Assembly (NCBI GenBank): GCA_905214875.1
Contig: CAJMNR010000014.1
Span: 9,289 to 73,288 of the forward strand
From: an uncultured bacterium
GTDB taxonomy: Bacteria; Bacillota; Clostridia; Lachnospirales; Lachnospiraceae
Length of the DNA: 64,000 nucleotides
Reading direction: 5' to 3'
The notes beneath the pieces are model-generated. The model was not told where the DNA came from and made no database searches. It saw only the letters and a program-made list of their open reading frames with translations. Below, piece after piece: positions 36,486 through 46,414 of this stretch. The number at the start of each line of letters is the position of its first letter. The first letter of the stretch is position 1. A program made the translations under genes and the position numbers.

Positions 36486-36603
36486 TAACTTAACTTTACT
36501 TTTTTGCTTGTATCCATTATGATAGAACGTGAATTAATAAAATATGTCTAATTTGGTAATATTACTGAAAGGCAAATTTTGAATATCGAAAGGAATTATA
36601 ATT

Positions 36604-37128
36604 ATGGAAAACAAAAACCCAGTAGTTACTATTGAAATGGAAAATGGTAGCATCATCAAGGTTGAATTATACCCTACTGTTGCACCTAACACAGTAAACA
36701 ACTTCATCTCTTTAGTAAAAAAAGGATTTTATGATGGTCTTATCTTCCACCGTGTAATCAATGGATTTATGATCCAAGGCGGATGCCCAAATGGTAATGG
36801 TATGGGAGATCCAGGATACAGCATTAAAGGTGAATTCAAACAAAACGGATTTGTTAACAATTTAAAACACACAGCAGGCGTTATCAGCATGGCTCGTTCC
36901 ATGATGCCAGACTCTGCTGGTTCTCAATTCTTCATTATGCACAAAAACTCTCCACACCTTGACGGTTCTTACGCTGCTTTTGGCCAAGTTATCGAAGGTA
37001 TGGACGTTGTAAATACAATCGCTACAACAAATACAGATTACAGCGATCGTCCATTAGAAGATCAAAGAATGAAAAAAGTAACAGTTGATACATTCGGTGT
37101 TGATTACGAAGAACCAGTTACTTGCTAA
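36604..37128 (+). CDS. Cyclophilin-type peptidyl-prolyl isomerase
   Basis: This 174-residue cytoplasmic protein has the cyclophilin motifs FHRVINGFMIQGG (about residues 52-64), FKQNGFVNNLKHTAGVISMARS and SAGSQFFIM, with the catalytic Arg in FHRV and QG/Q. It lacks a signal peptide. It speeds proline isomerisation during folding. Confidence 0.95.
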   Translation: MENKNPVVTIEMENGSIIKVELYPTVAPNTVNNFISLVKKGFYDGLIFHRVINGFMIQGGCPNGNGMGDPGYSIKGEFKQNGFVNNLKHTAGVISMARSMMPDSAGSQFFIMHKNSPHLDGSYAAFGQVIEGMDVVNTIATTNTDYSDRPLEDQRMKKVTVDTFGVDYEEPVTC

Positions 37129-37143
37129 TAGTTTCTATGAACT

Positions 37144-37186
37144 AAAAGTGCCTTGTCCCATTTTTTTATGGAGCAAGGCACTTTCT
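37144..37186. terminator. Bidirectional terminator after cyclophilin gene
   Basis: AAAGTGCCTTG and CAAGGCACTTT pair around a loop with a T run, between converging genes. Confidence 0.85.
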
Positions 37187-38704
37187 TTATTCTTTCTTAG
37201 ATTTTTCTTTTACTGCGTACTCTAATGCTTCAACGACAGTCTCAAGTATTTTAATTCTTGCATAGAATTTGGAATTTGCCTCAACGATGACCCAAGGAGC
37301 ATTAATCGTGGACGTACGAACGACCATTTCGTCCACTGCTTCCTCGTATTGATCCCATTTTGCACGATTTCTCCAATCTTCCTCGGTGATTTTCCACTGC
37401 TTTTCTGGGTCTTCCTGACGGGCTATAAACCGTCTTTCCTGCTCATCCTTATCCACATGAAGCCAGAACTTAATTACAACGCAGCCTGCATTAGTAAGCA
37501 GTTCTTCCATACGATTGATTTCATTATACGCCCGCTTATACTCTTCCTTTGTACAGAAGCCTTCAATACGTTCTACTAATACACGACCATACCAAGTTCG
37601 GTCAAAGATTGCAATATGGCCGGCCTTTGGAATTTCTCGAAAGAAACGCCATAAATAATGATGCGCACGTTCTTCATCATTTGGCGCCGAAATCGGAATG
37701 ACCTGATATCCTCTCGGATCTAACGCTTGGGTTAAGCGCTTGATTGCTCCGCCTTTTCCTGCTGCATCCCATCCTTCTAAGCCAAGAACAACGGGAATTC
37801 TCTTAGCCAAAATCTCGCTATGCAGAATCGATACGCGTTTTTGAAGATTTTTTAGTTTCTCTTTGTACTCCTCTTTCGTGTACGTCTTGTTCAAATCTAC
37901 GTGGTTTAGTACTCCCGGCTTAAACATCGGATTATCCCAAACCTCCAACGGCATATTGCTTTCTTGTACCTTTGGTTTTTGTTTTGCTGCCTTTACCTCT
38001 TTTACTGCCTGGTCTAAACGTCTTACAACAGTATTTAGGATTTTAGAAGTCGCATAACGTTTATCTGTTGCCTCAATAATTGTCCAAGGCGCATAATCGG
38101 TATCCGTCTTTGCAATCATCGTATCATAGTAAGGGACGATTGCTTCATATTCGCCATGATATTTCCAATCACGCTTCGTCACACGCCAAGAAGTCGCTTT
38201 TTTAGACTCTAGCTTCTCAAACCTTTTTTCTTGCTCTTTCTTTGAAATATGCAAAAAGAATTTTATGATGACAGTACCGGAATCACTTAACTGCTTCTCG
38301 AACTCGGTGATTTCATCATAGGCAAGATCTGCTTCGGCGTCAGATATCTTTTCAAATACTTTCTTATTAATGGTCCTTGCATAGTAACTCTGATCAAAAA
38401 TATGGATACGACCTTTTGCAGGTGTCTCAATCCAGTATTTTCGTAGATATGGATAGAATTGTTCTTCTTCTGTCTCTTCACTAATGGAATATACTTTAAA
38501 TCCTCTTGGATCTAGCGGAAGGATCAATTTATTGATCAAAGTGCCTTTCCCTGCTGCACTCCACCCTTCAAATATGATCATGATTGGAATTTTCTCATCC
38601 TTACATTGTCTTTGTAACAAGGAAAGCTTACTCGTGATACTGTCAATGTACTCTTTATATTCTTCCTTTGTCATCGTCTTATTAAGATTTATTTTCTCAA
38701 GCAT
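37187..38704 (-). CDS. pap: Polyphosphate:AMP phosphotransferase, double PPK2 domain
   Basis: About 505 residues from ATG 38704, eight bases after an AAGGA site; an ATG at 38749 is upstream. It has two tandem PPK2 domains with Walker A EGWSAAGKG (about 46-54) and EGWDAAGKGG (about 308-317). Each is followed by a FDRTWY/FDQSYY motif (Walker B region), DPRGFKV and DPRGYQV. Fused forms of this length phosphorylate AMP with polyphosphate. The two-domain layout is usual for the PAP subfamily. Confidence 0.9.
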   Translation of the reverse strand: MLEKINLNKTMTKEEYKEYIDSITSKLSLLQRQCKDEKIPIMIIFEGWSAAGKGTLINKLILPLDPRGFKVYSISEETEEEQFYPYLRKYWIETPAKGRIHIFDQSYYARTINKKVFEKISDAEADLAYDEITEFEKQLSDSGTVIIKFFLHISKKEQEKRFEKLESKKATSWRVTKRDWKYHGEYEAIVPYYDTMIAKTDTDYAPWTIIEATDKRYATSKILNTVVRRLDQAVKEVKAAKQKPKVQESNMPLEVWDNPMFKPGVLNHVDLNKTYTKEEYKEKLKNLQKRVSILHSEILAKRIPVVLGLEGWDAAGKGGAIKRLTQALDPRGYQVIPISAPNDEERAHHYLWRFFREIPKAGHIAIFDRTWYGRVLVERIEGFCTKEEYKRAYNEINRMEELLTNAGCVVIKFWLHVDKDEQERRFIARQEDPEKQWKITEEDWRNRAKWDQYEEAVDEMVVRTSTINAPWVIVEANSKFYARIKILETVVEALEYAVKEKSKKE

Positions 38705-38806
38705 TCTCCCATTCCTTTCCAATAAATACTTTGCAACATAGTGTTTCAAACTCTTGGGTAAATTATGCGCTCTTTAACTACGTAACTTTTCTTTTGGAAA
38801 GTTTAA

Positions 38807-40510
38807 TTACTTGTAAAATAATTTTGTAACCGATTCTATGACATATTTATTTTTATTCCAAATTCCATTGTATGCACTATATGGCATTGGACAAGGACTT
38901 CCCCCTGTTTCAATCGTAAGGTTTGGCATCATCATCTTACCAGATTGAAGCCAATCTCCCAATGTTCCACCAACTCCAGATGCTAAATCATAGTTTGGAT
39001 AACTGTATCCAGTCAGCTGTTTTGCTACTTTTGCCATTTTCTTCGTGATCGATAAATATTTACTATTCTTATTCATATCCCAATCCACAATATTTCCCAT
39101 GGAATGGTATGCGATACTCGCCACTGGATTATCTAGCGACTCATATAGCTTGATGATTGCTTTTGTTTCTTTTTCAGATGCTGCATATTTTCCTGCATAA
39201 TTAAACGGCCCTGGTTTTTTCGTGGTAATCTTCTTTCCAAAGGCTGTTGGGAAGTTACGGTTTAAGTTAACTCCATTTGCATTTGCCTTCCAAGTCTTAT
39301 AGGAAGTTCCCTTTAGCATCTTCTTTACATTTGCCCTAAGCTTCTTTGAATTAATTCCATTTGCACCATACATGGATATCTGTACGCCATCTGGATTTAC
39401 CATCGGAACAATATAAAGACAAATCTGATCAAATAACTTTTCATACGTCATATTAATCTTGCTGCTCTTTGTCTGGTAATTGTTCATATAATGTTCAATC
39501 ATGTCCATGGCAAAGTATGTATTCAGATACTCTCTGGCATGCATAGAAGCCGTAACGACGATTTGTTTCTTCGCCTTAGGATTTCCAACGATAGCACAAT
39601 AGATATTACGATTGTCTGCTGTCTTACCAAGAGATTTTACCTGCATCCACTGCGGATATGTCTTTGCCAATGTCTTTAGGTTTCTCTCCATTGTCACATA
39701 GTTATAATGTTTATAAACCTTTTTGACGATATCTGTCTTTGGCTTCTTTGTCGTAATCTCTGATGTCTTAACAAATCCAGCCTTCTTTGACTTCACATTC
39801 ATAACTGCAGTATAAGAGCCTACTTTAATCCCTGAGCTGTAGTACATCTGATCCTTTACTGCACTCTCTAACTTAGACTTTGTGCTGTTTGTCTTATAAA
39901 TGTTTGTATTCTTCTTTAAATACACCTTTTTCGAGTATTTTGTCCATTTGGCAGTCAACTTGATATCGCCTGTTGTTACATTAATTGTCTTCCCTTGCTT
40001 TTTGCTGCCGATAAACCAACCATTGAAATAATAGCCTGTCCTTGTTGGCTCCTGTAAGGTGATCTTCTTTGTCGTTACCGTATAGCTTTTTGGATTCTTA
40101 GAATTGTTCTTTCCTCCATTTAATGTATAGGTAATCTTATATGTAATTTTCGTCCATTTCGCATATAGGACGATATCTTGATTCGAAGTTGCAGGAATTA
40201 CCTTTATCTGATTATTATATGTTTTATCGCTATACCAGCCAGAAAAACGATAGCCAGTCTTCGTTGCTGAGGCAAGAGTTATGGTTTGCCCAGTCTTATA
40301 GGTTACGGGATTTGACGCCGCATTCTTTCCACCTATTAGATTATATGTAATCTTATGAGTTAACGCTTCCTCCTCTGTAGTAGTATCTTCTTCTTTTGTA
40401 ATATCTTCTTGCTCACTGCCTTCTTCTGCATATACTGTTGTGTTTGAAAAACTGCATAAAATACAGCATGTAAATACAAGGATCGGCAATAATACCTTCC
40501 ATTTTTTCAT
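38807..40510 (-). CDS. Secreted M14 carboxypeptidase with InlB-type repeats
   Basis: About 567 residues from ATG 40510 (AAAGGA site). A signal peptide (about residues 1-27) is followed by two InlB/Listeria-Bacteroides-type repeats (ATKTGYRFSGWYSDKTYN, PTRTGYYFNGWF; about 50-190), an SH3-like region (about 190-260) and an M14 zinc carboxypeptidase domain. The zinc ligands are HARE (about 322-325) and a later His in IAYHSMG (about 468); the catalytic Glu is in TIETGG (about 532). It likely trims peptides or peptidoglycan stem peptides outside the cell, attached through its repeats. Confidence 0.88.
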   Translation of the reverse strand: MKKWKVLLPILVFTCCILCSFSNTTVYAEEGSEQEDITKEEDTTTEEEALTHKITYNLIGGKNAASNPVTYKTGQTITLASATKTGYRFSGWYSDKTYNNQIKVIPATSNQDIVLYAKWTKITYKITYTLNGGKNNSKNPKSYTVTTKKITLQEPTRTGYYFNGWFIGSKKQGKTINVTTGDIKLTAKWTKYSKKVYLKKNTNIYKTNSTKSKLESAVKDQMYYSSGIKVGSYTAVMNVKSKKAGFVKTSEITTKKPKTDIVKKVYKHYNYVTMERNLKTLAKTYPQWMQVKSLGKTADNRNIYCAIVGNPKAKKQIVVTASMHAREYLNTYFAMDMIEHYMNNYQTKSSKINMTYEKLFDQICLYIVPMVNPDGVQISMYGANGINSKKLRANVKKMLKGTSYKTWKANANGVNLNRNFPTAFGKKITTKKPGPFNYAGKYAASEKETKAIIKLYESLDNPVASIAYHSMGNIVDWDMNKNSKYLSITKKMAKVAKQLTGYSYPNYDLASGVGGTLGDWLQSGKMMMPNLTIETGGSPCPMPYSAYNGIWNKNKYVIESVTKLFYK

Positions 40511-40543
40511 CCTTCTAATCCTTTCCGTTTTCCCCATAATCTA

Positions 40544-40576
40544 AATAAGAAGTCCCTAATCAAAGGAACTTCTTAT
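40544..40576 (-). terminator. Weak terminator after the Nudix gene
   Basis: TAAGAAGT and ACTTCTTA arms pair around a loop next to the stop at 40578. The T tract is poor. Confidence 0.45.
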
Positions 40577-40577
40577 C

Positions 40578-41030
40578 TTAAAAATATTTTCGATTTCCCC
40601 AGAGATTACTTTTCTTTAAATATAAATATTCATTGTAAGCTTTCTCTAAGATTTGTTTTTCGTTTGAGAATTTTAACATATGATATGCTTCATGATATTT
40701 ATAATACCCAGAATCCATAAAATATTCTTCACGTTGTGGCTTGCTATAGTAACTATCAGACATCATTAAATACCAATGTACATCTTTTATAACGGTATCC
40801 AGTGGGGTACTAAATGAATATTGGCTTTTTCCGACATATTTTATGATATTTGCTTTAACAGAAGTCTCTTCGCTGACTTCTCTTATCGCTGTCTCTTTAT
40901 ACTCTTCGCCTTCTTCTACTGTCCCTTTTGGTAATACCCAGCCTTCATACTTATTACGATAATTTTTATACAGCAATAATATCTTTCCTCTGAAAATAAC
41001 CACACCGCCACAGCTCGTTGCTTCAATCAT
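40578..41030 (-). CDS. Nudix hydrolase
   Basis: This 150-residue protein has the Nudix box G-T-V-E-E-G-E ... R-E-V-S-E-E from residues 36 to about 58 (last Gly replaced by Ser). It hydrolyses a nucleoside diphosphate linked to another moiety; the substrate is unknown. It is downstream of the PBP gene. Confidence 0.88.
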   Translation of the reverse strand: MIEATSCGGVVIFRGKILLLYKNYRNKYEGWVLPKGTVEEGEEYKETAIREVSEETSVKANIIKYVGKSQYSFSTPLDTVIKDVHWYLMMSDSYYSKPQREEYFMDSGYYKYHEAYHMLKFSNEKQILEKAYNEYLYLKKSNLWGNRKYF

Positions 41031-41113
41031 TGCAATTCCCCCTGTATAAATTTGGTGTGTACATACTTGTTGACTAGTATAACTCTTTTTAGGGGTTATT
41101 TCAACTTAAAACC

Positions 41114-42637
41114 TTAATTTTTATAGTAGGCATTTAATATTTTTTTCGCAATTGGAAGTGAATATGTTGAGCTTGCTCCTGCATTTTCCACACAAATGCT
41201 GACTACAATATCTGGATTGTCTTTGCCTGCGAATCCAACAAACCAGGAGTATGGATTAGCTCCTGCTGTCTCTGCGGTACCAGTCTTACCTGCAACCGTA
41301 TATCTACTTGATTTTAGTGTCGTTGCAGTTCCGTTCTTGATAACGCCTTCCATTAAAGAAGTAAGTTTTTCGGCTTCTTCTTTTGTCATTAGATTACCAA
41401 GTGACTTTGTAGCAGTTGTGCTGATTGTCGTTCCACTATAGTTTTCAATATGATCTACCAGATATGGTTTCATCAGTACTCCATCATTTGCGATTGCAGA
41501 TGCAATCATAGCAAAATGCATTGGGTTTGTAGTCGTATCGCCTTGTCCGATTGCAGTTCTAGCTTCTAAGGACTTGCTGTCACCAGACTTTAAGGTAAAG
41601 CTTGGTGAACGCACTGTAAAGTCAAAATCAAAGCTAGAATTAAATAAAAGATCTTTATTTGTCTTATTAAACTCGTCGATATTCATCTTTGATAACATTT
41701 TAGCAAATGCGCCATTACATGATTTTGCAAATGCTTGTTCAAGATTGACCGTTCCATGGTGAACACCGTTTGCACATTTTACAACATCATCACCAATCTC
41801 ATATTTTCCATCACATTCATATGTGAAGTCTTCATAATCATTTGGAAATCGTCTCATATATCCAAGTGCTGTTACAATCTTGTAAATTGATCCTGGTGGA
41901 TACGTTCCTTGAGTTGCACGATTTACAAGAGAGGAATCATTGTTATCATCTGCAATTAAGGATTCCCAGTTTTGTTCTACCGTATTCGGATTGTAGGTTG
42001 GCTTGCTTACCATGGCAAGTATCTTTCCTGTACTTGGTTCCATTACGACAACGGCACCTTTGTTATTTCCTAATGCTTTTGAAGCAGTTTCTTGTAAGTT
42101 AACGTCTAATGTGGTAACGACATTATCCCCTTTGCTTCTCTCTCCTCGAATATCATTGAATATTTTTTCAATTGGATTAATGGAGGAGGTAAGGAGTGTA
42201 AATGTCATATTGTTTTCAAGTCCCGTCTTCGTCTTTAAATAACGTCCGACTGTATGACTGAATAAGCCGTCATATGGATATACACGCTCCATATTGTCAT
42301 TCTTGTCATAAGTTGTCTTTGCAAGTACTTCTCCCTTACTGCCGAGGATCATTCCTCGTTCCACACTTTGCTCTAACAAATCCTGACGTTTATTATAAGA
42401 ACTATTGATGACTTTCGGGCTGTCCACGATGATAAACTTTGTCACATAACCTAACAAACATAAGAAGATAATAACGAAGAAATAAGCAATAAAGCTAATT
42501 TCGCGGTTTACTTTCTTTCTTGTTCGTTTACGCTTTGTGCTTGTCTCATCCGTGCTCACTAACTCAGGTTCCTGCATCGGCGCCTGTCGTCTTGACTTTT
42601 TTAACTTCTTTTCTCTTCTATCTTTCTTTTCTCTCAA
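41114..42637 (-). CDS. Class B penicillin-binding protein (peptidoglycan transpeptidase)
   Basis: This 507-residue protein has a basic cytoplasmic N-terminus, one membrane segment (about residues 48-70), a PBP dimer domain and a transpeptidase domain. Catalytic motifs are SIYK (S about 249, SxxK), SCN and KTG (about 449, in AGKTGTAE). The start is TTG 42637, as it has AGAGG eight bases upstream and no nearby ATG. It lies after the papain-like gene and the FtsW-type gene, its usual partner, for which the pair would make septal or elongation wall. Confidence 0.92.
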   Translation of the reverse strand: MREKKDRREKKLKKSRRQAPMQEPELVSTDETSTKRKRTRKKVNREISFIAYFFVIIFLCLLGYVTKFIIVDSPKVINSSYNKRQDLLEQSVERGMILGSKGEVLAKTTYDKNDNMERVYPYDGLFSHTVGRYLKTKTGLENNMTFTLLTSSINPIEKIFNDIRGERSKGDNVVTTLDVNLQETASKALGNNKGAVVVMEPSTGKILAMVSKPTYNPNTVEQNWESLIADDNNDSSLVNRATQGTYPPGSIYKIVTALGYMRRFPNDYEDFTYECDGKYEIGDDVVKCANGVHHGTVNLEQAFAKSCNGAFAKMLSKMNIDEFNKTNKDLLFNSSFDFDFTVRSPSFTLKSGDSKSLEARTAIGQGDTTTNPMHFAMIASAIANDGVLMKPYLVDHIENYSGTTISTTATKSLGNLMTKEEAEKLTSLMEGVIKNGTATTLKSSRYTVAGKTGTAETAGANPYSWFVGFAGKDNPDIVVSICVENAGASSTYSLPIAKKILNAYYKN

Positions 42638-42721
42638 TCTTTTAACCTCTTATAAATAGTGATTTCAAAACAAACATTGTCCCCATTATAACAAATTTCC
42701 AATCTGTTTACAATATTGCTG

Positions 42722-44953
42722 CTAAGAGGTAAGCATAATCTTGTCTGATTTTGAAATTTTAATAGATTTGCTAAAGTCACTATAATATTTTTTATTGTTA
42801 TGAACGGTATAGGTTTTTAGCTTTACGTAATACATTTTATTGCGTTTGATCTTTAATGTTGCCTTAGAAGCCTTCCCGTTCTTTACTTTTGTTGTCTTCA
42901 TTAACTTATATGAACCATTTTGTGTCTTAATATACATCTGAACATAGGTTGCAGACTTATTTTTTTCGATTTTTATTGTGCTTACACGATTTTTGGTTGT
43001 TTTTTTTAACTTTGGAGTTGTTAGTGTCGTATGGGCTGTAATTACGCTAGAACAACTTCCTTTTACACTTCCATTGATTGCGCGCACTTTATATCGATAC
43101 GACGTATTTGCTTTCCGATTCTTAATCGTCAGGGAAGTTCCTTTCAGTGTCTTGATTTTCTTATACGCTTTCTTCTTTGTATCGTATTCATACACCTCAT
43201 ATTGCTTCGCATTGGATGCTTTCTTCCATTTCAACGTTATGGAAGTCTTGGAATATTTGCTGACCGATACATTGTAAGTCTTTCCAACGATAACCGTCTC
43301 TTTGGCATATAAACGGATCACTGGCTTATTCAATGTGACACAAGTCACCTTCTTCTTTAAGGACACATCTTGATACCATCCGCCAAACTTGTATCCTTTC
43401 ATCGTGTAGGGACTAACGAAATAAGAATTCCCATTTTTTACTCGTGTAATCGTCTTTACCTTTTGATTCTTATAATAAAGTTCAATCGATGTAGTTTCTT
43501 TTGTATTACTGCGCTTTGCCGTATTCGTTGTAAATGCTTTCACTCTATAGTTGTATGGGGAATCCGTCCATTTTCCATTACTACTTACCGTATAACTCTG
43601 TCCCTTCTTTGCCGTTGCTATGAATTGAATGACTGGCGTTGTCCCCATGGAAACCGTATAAGAGTAGTCAAACGGAATTGCCGCATAATTCTTACAGTAA
43701 TCCACTTCGATGGCAAACTTTGTCTTTGGATCAAGCAAGATTGGCTGCGGAAGCCTAACCGTATGATATCCAGCACTTGTAGCTTTGCCTGTAAGCGTCT
43801 TAATCAGCGTTCCTTTATCTGATGTCGATTTCATACCGGAATAGATCTTAATCTTGTATGGCATATTGTCTTGTAACGTATAAAACGAAACGGCATCCAG
43901 AGTCTCTATGGAAGAGGACGTCGTAAACACATTGGCACATCCGGAATTCTTCGTAGCATACCGATAGGAAATTCCCGAAGTTCCATCATATTGGTACACC
44001 GTGTCATAATCATCTGCCAATGAGACATCGATAAAATTAAAATTATCTAGAGAGGCATCATAATAGGACAGCCAGAAGTATCCGTTGTCTCCCCACTCGC
44101 TTCCCCAGCTATTTAAGACAAGCCATGCTCCATCTTTTTTCGGAGTGTTCTTAAAGTTCTTTCTCGAATAATTGTCATCATATCCAACGATAGTAACCGC
44201 GTGATTTCCTGATACGCTGCTAACATTGTTATAACTTGTATGTTTGGCGTCGTAATTGTTGGCATTATAATAAAAGCCTGTCGTTGCCGCACCATAAATT
44301 GCAAGCTTTTTCTTAATCAGGCTTATGTTTTTGGGATTCACTATTTCGGCATTGTTTAGATGCACCTTGTCTTTCATCTGCATTGCTACTTTTTCTTTTT
44401 TTGATAGTTTGCCAAAGACTTTTTCACTTGTCTTGACCTTTCTGTAAGGACCATCCAACTCATCTGCAAAGCCTGTCCAGTTAGCCAAGGCAGTAATTGC
44501 GAATTTGCTATCATTTCCTAACTTGAGATAGCTGCCAGGACCTATATAGTTTACCTTATCTCCTGATGTTCTCGACCATTTGTCTGAAACACGGTTAAAA
44601 AAGAAATATGCCAGATGGGATTCGCTTAAATCAAGAAAATCCGTCGTCACTCCTTTTTTCACCAAATTGATTTCTGCCGCACTTGCCAACGAAAATGCCC
44701 AACAAGTACTATAACTGCCTTGATCCTTTACTTTATAATTACTTACGATCTTGTCCGTAAAAGAACTTCCTGCCTGATAAAACTTAGGTGTAAGGTAAGA
44801 GTCCTCACTCTCTTGTACTGTATTTTTTTCCGGCATATAAAACGTTCCTGACGAAAAACTTCCTAACTCTTCTGCCATAACCGTTTTTTTGTTCCATAAA
44901 CAGAAGCAGACTGCACTTGCTGCTACCATCACAATCAGTTTTTTATACTTCAC
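42722..44953 (-). CDS. Secreted papain-like (C1) cysteine protease with surface repeats
   Basis: About 743 residues from GTG 44953, which has a perfect AAGGAGG six bases upstream; an ORF extension further upstream runs into the FtsW gene. A signal peptide (about 1-27) is followed by a C1 domain with the catalytic Cys in STCWAFS (about 83), His in NHAVTIVGYDD (about 250) and Asn in NSWGSEWG (about 279). Then come a lectin-like domain (about 310-440), an InlB-type repeat (about 480-530, GYKFGGWYQD) and two FN3-like repeats to the C-terminus. It lies between ftsW-type and PBP genes. Confidence 0.88.
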   Translation of the reverse strand: MKYKKLIVMVAASAVCFCLWNKKTVMAEELGSFSSGTFYMPEKNTVQESEDSYLTPKFYQAGSSFTDKIVSNYKVKDQGSYSTCWAFSLASAAEINLVKKGVTTDFLDLSESHLAYFFFNRVSDKWSRTSGDKVNYIGPGSYLKLGNDSKFAITALANWTGFADELDGPYRKVKTSEKVFGKLSKKEKVAMQMKDKVHLNNAEIVNPKNISLIKKKLAIYGAATTGFYYNANNYDAKHTSYNNVSSVSGNHAVTIVGYDDNYSRKNFKNTPKKDGAWLVLNSWGSEWGDNGYFWLSYYDASLDNFNFIDVSLADDYDTVYQYDGTSGISYRYATKNSGCANVFTTSSSIETLDAVSFYTLQDNMPYKIKIYSGMKSTSDKGTLIKTLTGKATSAGYHTVRLPQPILLDPKTKFAIEVDYCKNYAAIPFDYSYTVSMGTTPVIQFIATAKKGQSYTVSSNGKWTDSPYNYRVKAFTTNTAKRSNTKETTSIELYYKNQKVKTITRVKNGNSYFVSPYTMKGYKFGGWYQDVSLKKKVTCVTLNKPVIRLYAKETVIVGKTYNVSVSKYSKTSITLKWKKASNAKQYEVYEYDTKKKAYKKIKTLKGTSLTIKNRKANTSYRYKVRAINGSVKGSCSSVITAHTTLTTPKLKKTTKNRVSTIKIEKNKSATYVQMYIKTQNGSYKLMKTTKVKNGKASKATLKIKRNKMYYVKLKTYTVHNNKKYYSDFSKSIKISKSDKIMLTS

Positions 44954-45017
44954 TATGTACCTCCTTATAAAGACCCCACCGATATGTTTCCTATTAGCAA
45001 AAAGCACAAAGCCCGCC

Positions 45018-46406
45018 CTAGACAGGCTGACCTTGTGCTCTATCACGCATGCCGCGTGTTTCTTTTGCTTCTTGAAGTTTTCTCTGATCGATATCATTCT
45101 GATTCAATACATATAATCCTTGAATAATATTGAACATAATCAGTGTACTTAAGATGGAACTACCACCACTACTTACTAATGGAAGGGTTACACCAGTGGA
45201 AGGGATGAATTTTGTAACCCCTCCGATTGTTAAGAACACTTGGAATATATACATGATACTAAATCCAAGTGCAATCAGCTTGTAGAATTCCATACGAATT
45301 CTCATGGAAATATTAATAAACATAATAAAACAGCTGACACAAATTAATACGATACAGATTGCCACAATTCCACCCATCTCTTCGGATATGGCAGAAAAGA
45401 TAAAGTCAGATTCTACAACCGGTATACTTGATGGAAGCCCTTTTGTAAGTCCTAAGCCAAACCAGCCGCCTGTACCAATTGCAAATAAGGACTGACAGAT
45501 CTGGTATCCTTGCGCATCGATAATTGACCAAGGATCTTTCCATGCAATAACACGTACTCGAACGTGATTAAACAGCTTGTAGGCAACTACAGCTGCTGCA
45601 GAACCACCTAATGCGCCTGCTATGATATATCTGAAATCGCTTGTTGCAATATAAAGCATAAACAGATATACGATAAAGTAAATCAAGGCGCCACCAAGAT
45701 CTTTCTCTAATACTAATACAATTACATGAAGTGCCGCCAAACAGGTAACCTTAACGACTGCCTTAAAATCCTTTGCCTTGGTCAGACACGAGGCCACGAA
45801 TAAGACAAACAGGATTTTGACAAATTCCGATGGCTGCATGGCAAATCCGCCAATGATAATCCAGTTTTTTGCACCATACTGCTCTTTACCAATTACAAAT
45901 ACGAGCATTAGGCAAATCAAGCCTAGAAAACCATAAATCCATCCGAACTCCTTTAGATATTTGATTTTACTGATACAAACAGGAATAATCATACATCCTA
46001 AGAGACCGATCGTTACAAAAATCAACTGTTTGATTGCTGTCGAATACTTTAATCTTGTCTGCATGATCAAACCAAACGTAATCAACATAAGCATGTTGTT
46101 AAAAACAAGCCTCGACATTCGCTTATATGCCAATTTATACGCAATGATGAAAATTGCAAATATTATGACCTGTATTACGTACAAGGTCGCGCATTTAATC
46201 ATATCTTCTAGAGTGTCAGAATATTTTCCAACAAAGATACATACAAAACTAAATGCATGGATTGCAAACATCAAAAACAGTTGAAATCGAAATACTCCTG
46301 CCTGCGTTTCCTTGTTTCTACGGAATACTGTAAAACAATATAGTGTATATACGACAACTAAAATGCTTATGATATACTTACAGATTCCGATAATAATAGT
46401 TTCCAT
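45018..46406 (-). CDS. FtsW/RodA/SpoVE-family lipid II polymerase
   Basis: This 462-residue membrane protein has about ten or eleven helices and the SEDS signature GVTLPLVSSGGSS near the C-terminus. The acidic residue in EKDLGGAL (about 220) fits the catalytic Asp of the family. It polymerises glycan strands from lipid II together with a class B PBP. It starts eight bases after the U32 peptidase gene and is separated from its usual partner PBP by the papain-like protease gene. Confidence 0.93.
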   Translation of the reverse strand: METIIIGICKYIISILVVVYTLYCFTVFRRNKETQAGVFRFQLFLMFAIHAFSFVCIFVGKYSDTLEDMIKCATLYVIQVIIFAIFIIAYKLAYKRMSRLVFNNMLMLITFGLIMQTRLKYSTAIKQLIFVTIGLLGCMIIPVCISKIKYLKEFGWIYGFLGLICLMLVFVIGKEQYGAKNWIIIGGFAMQPSEFVKILFVLFVASCLTKAKDFKAVVKVTCLAALHVIVLVLEKDLGGALIYFIVYLFMLYIATSDFRYIIAGALGGSAAAVVAYKLFNHVRVRVIAWKDPWSIIDAQGYQICQSLFAIGTGGWFGLGLTKGLPSSIPVVESDFIFSAISEEMGGIVAICIVLICVSCFIMFINISMRIRMEFYKLIALGFSIMYIFQVFLTIGGVTKFIPSTGVTLPLVSSGGSSILSTLIMFNIIQGLYVLNQNDIDQRKLQEAKETRGMRDRAQGQPV

Positions 46407-46414
46407 TCTTTCAC

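Noticed and set aside
45018..45097. Papain-like protease starting at 45097
   Set aside because: That frame runs through the end of the FtsW gene and lacks a ribosome site; the GTG at 44953 follows a perfect AAGGAGG and gives a normal signal peptide.
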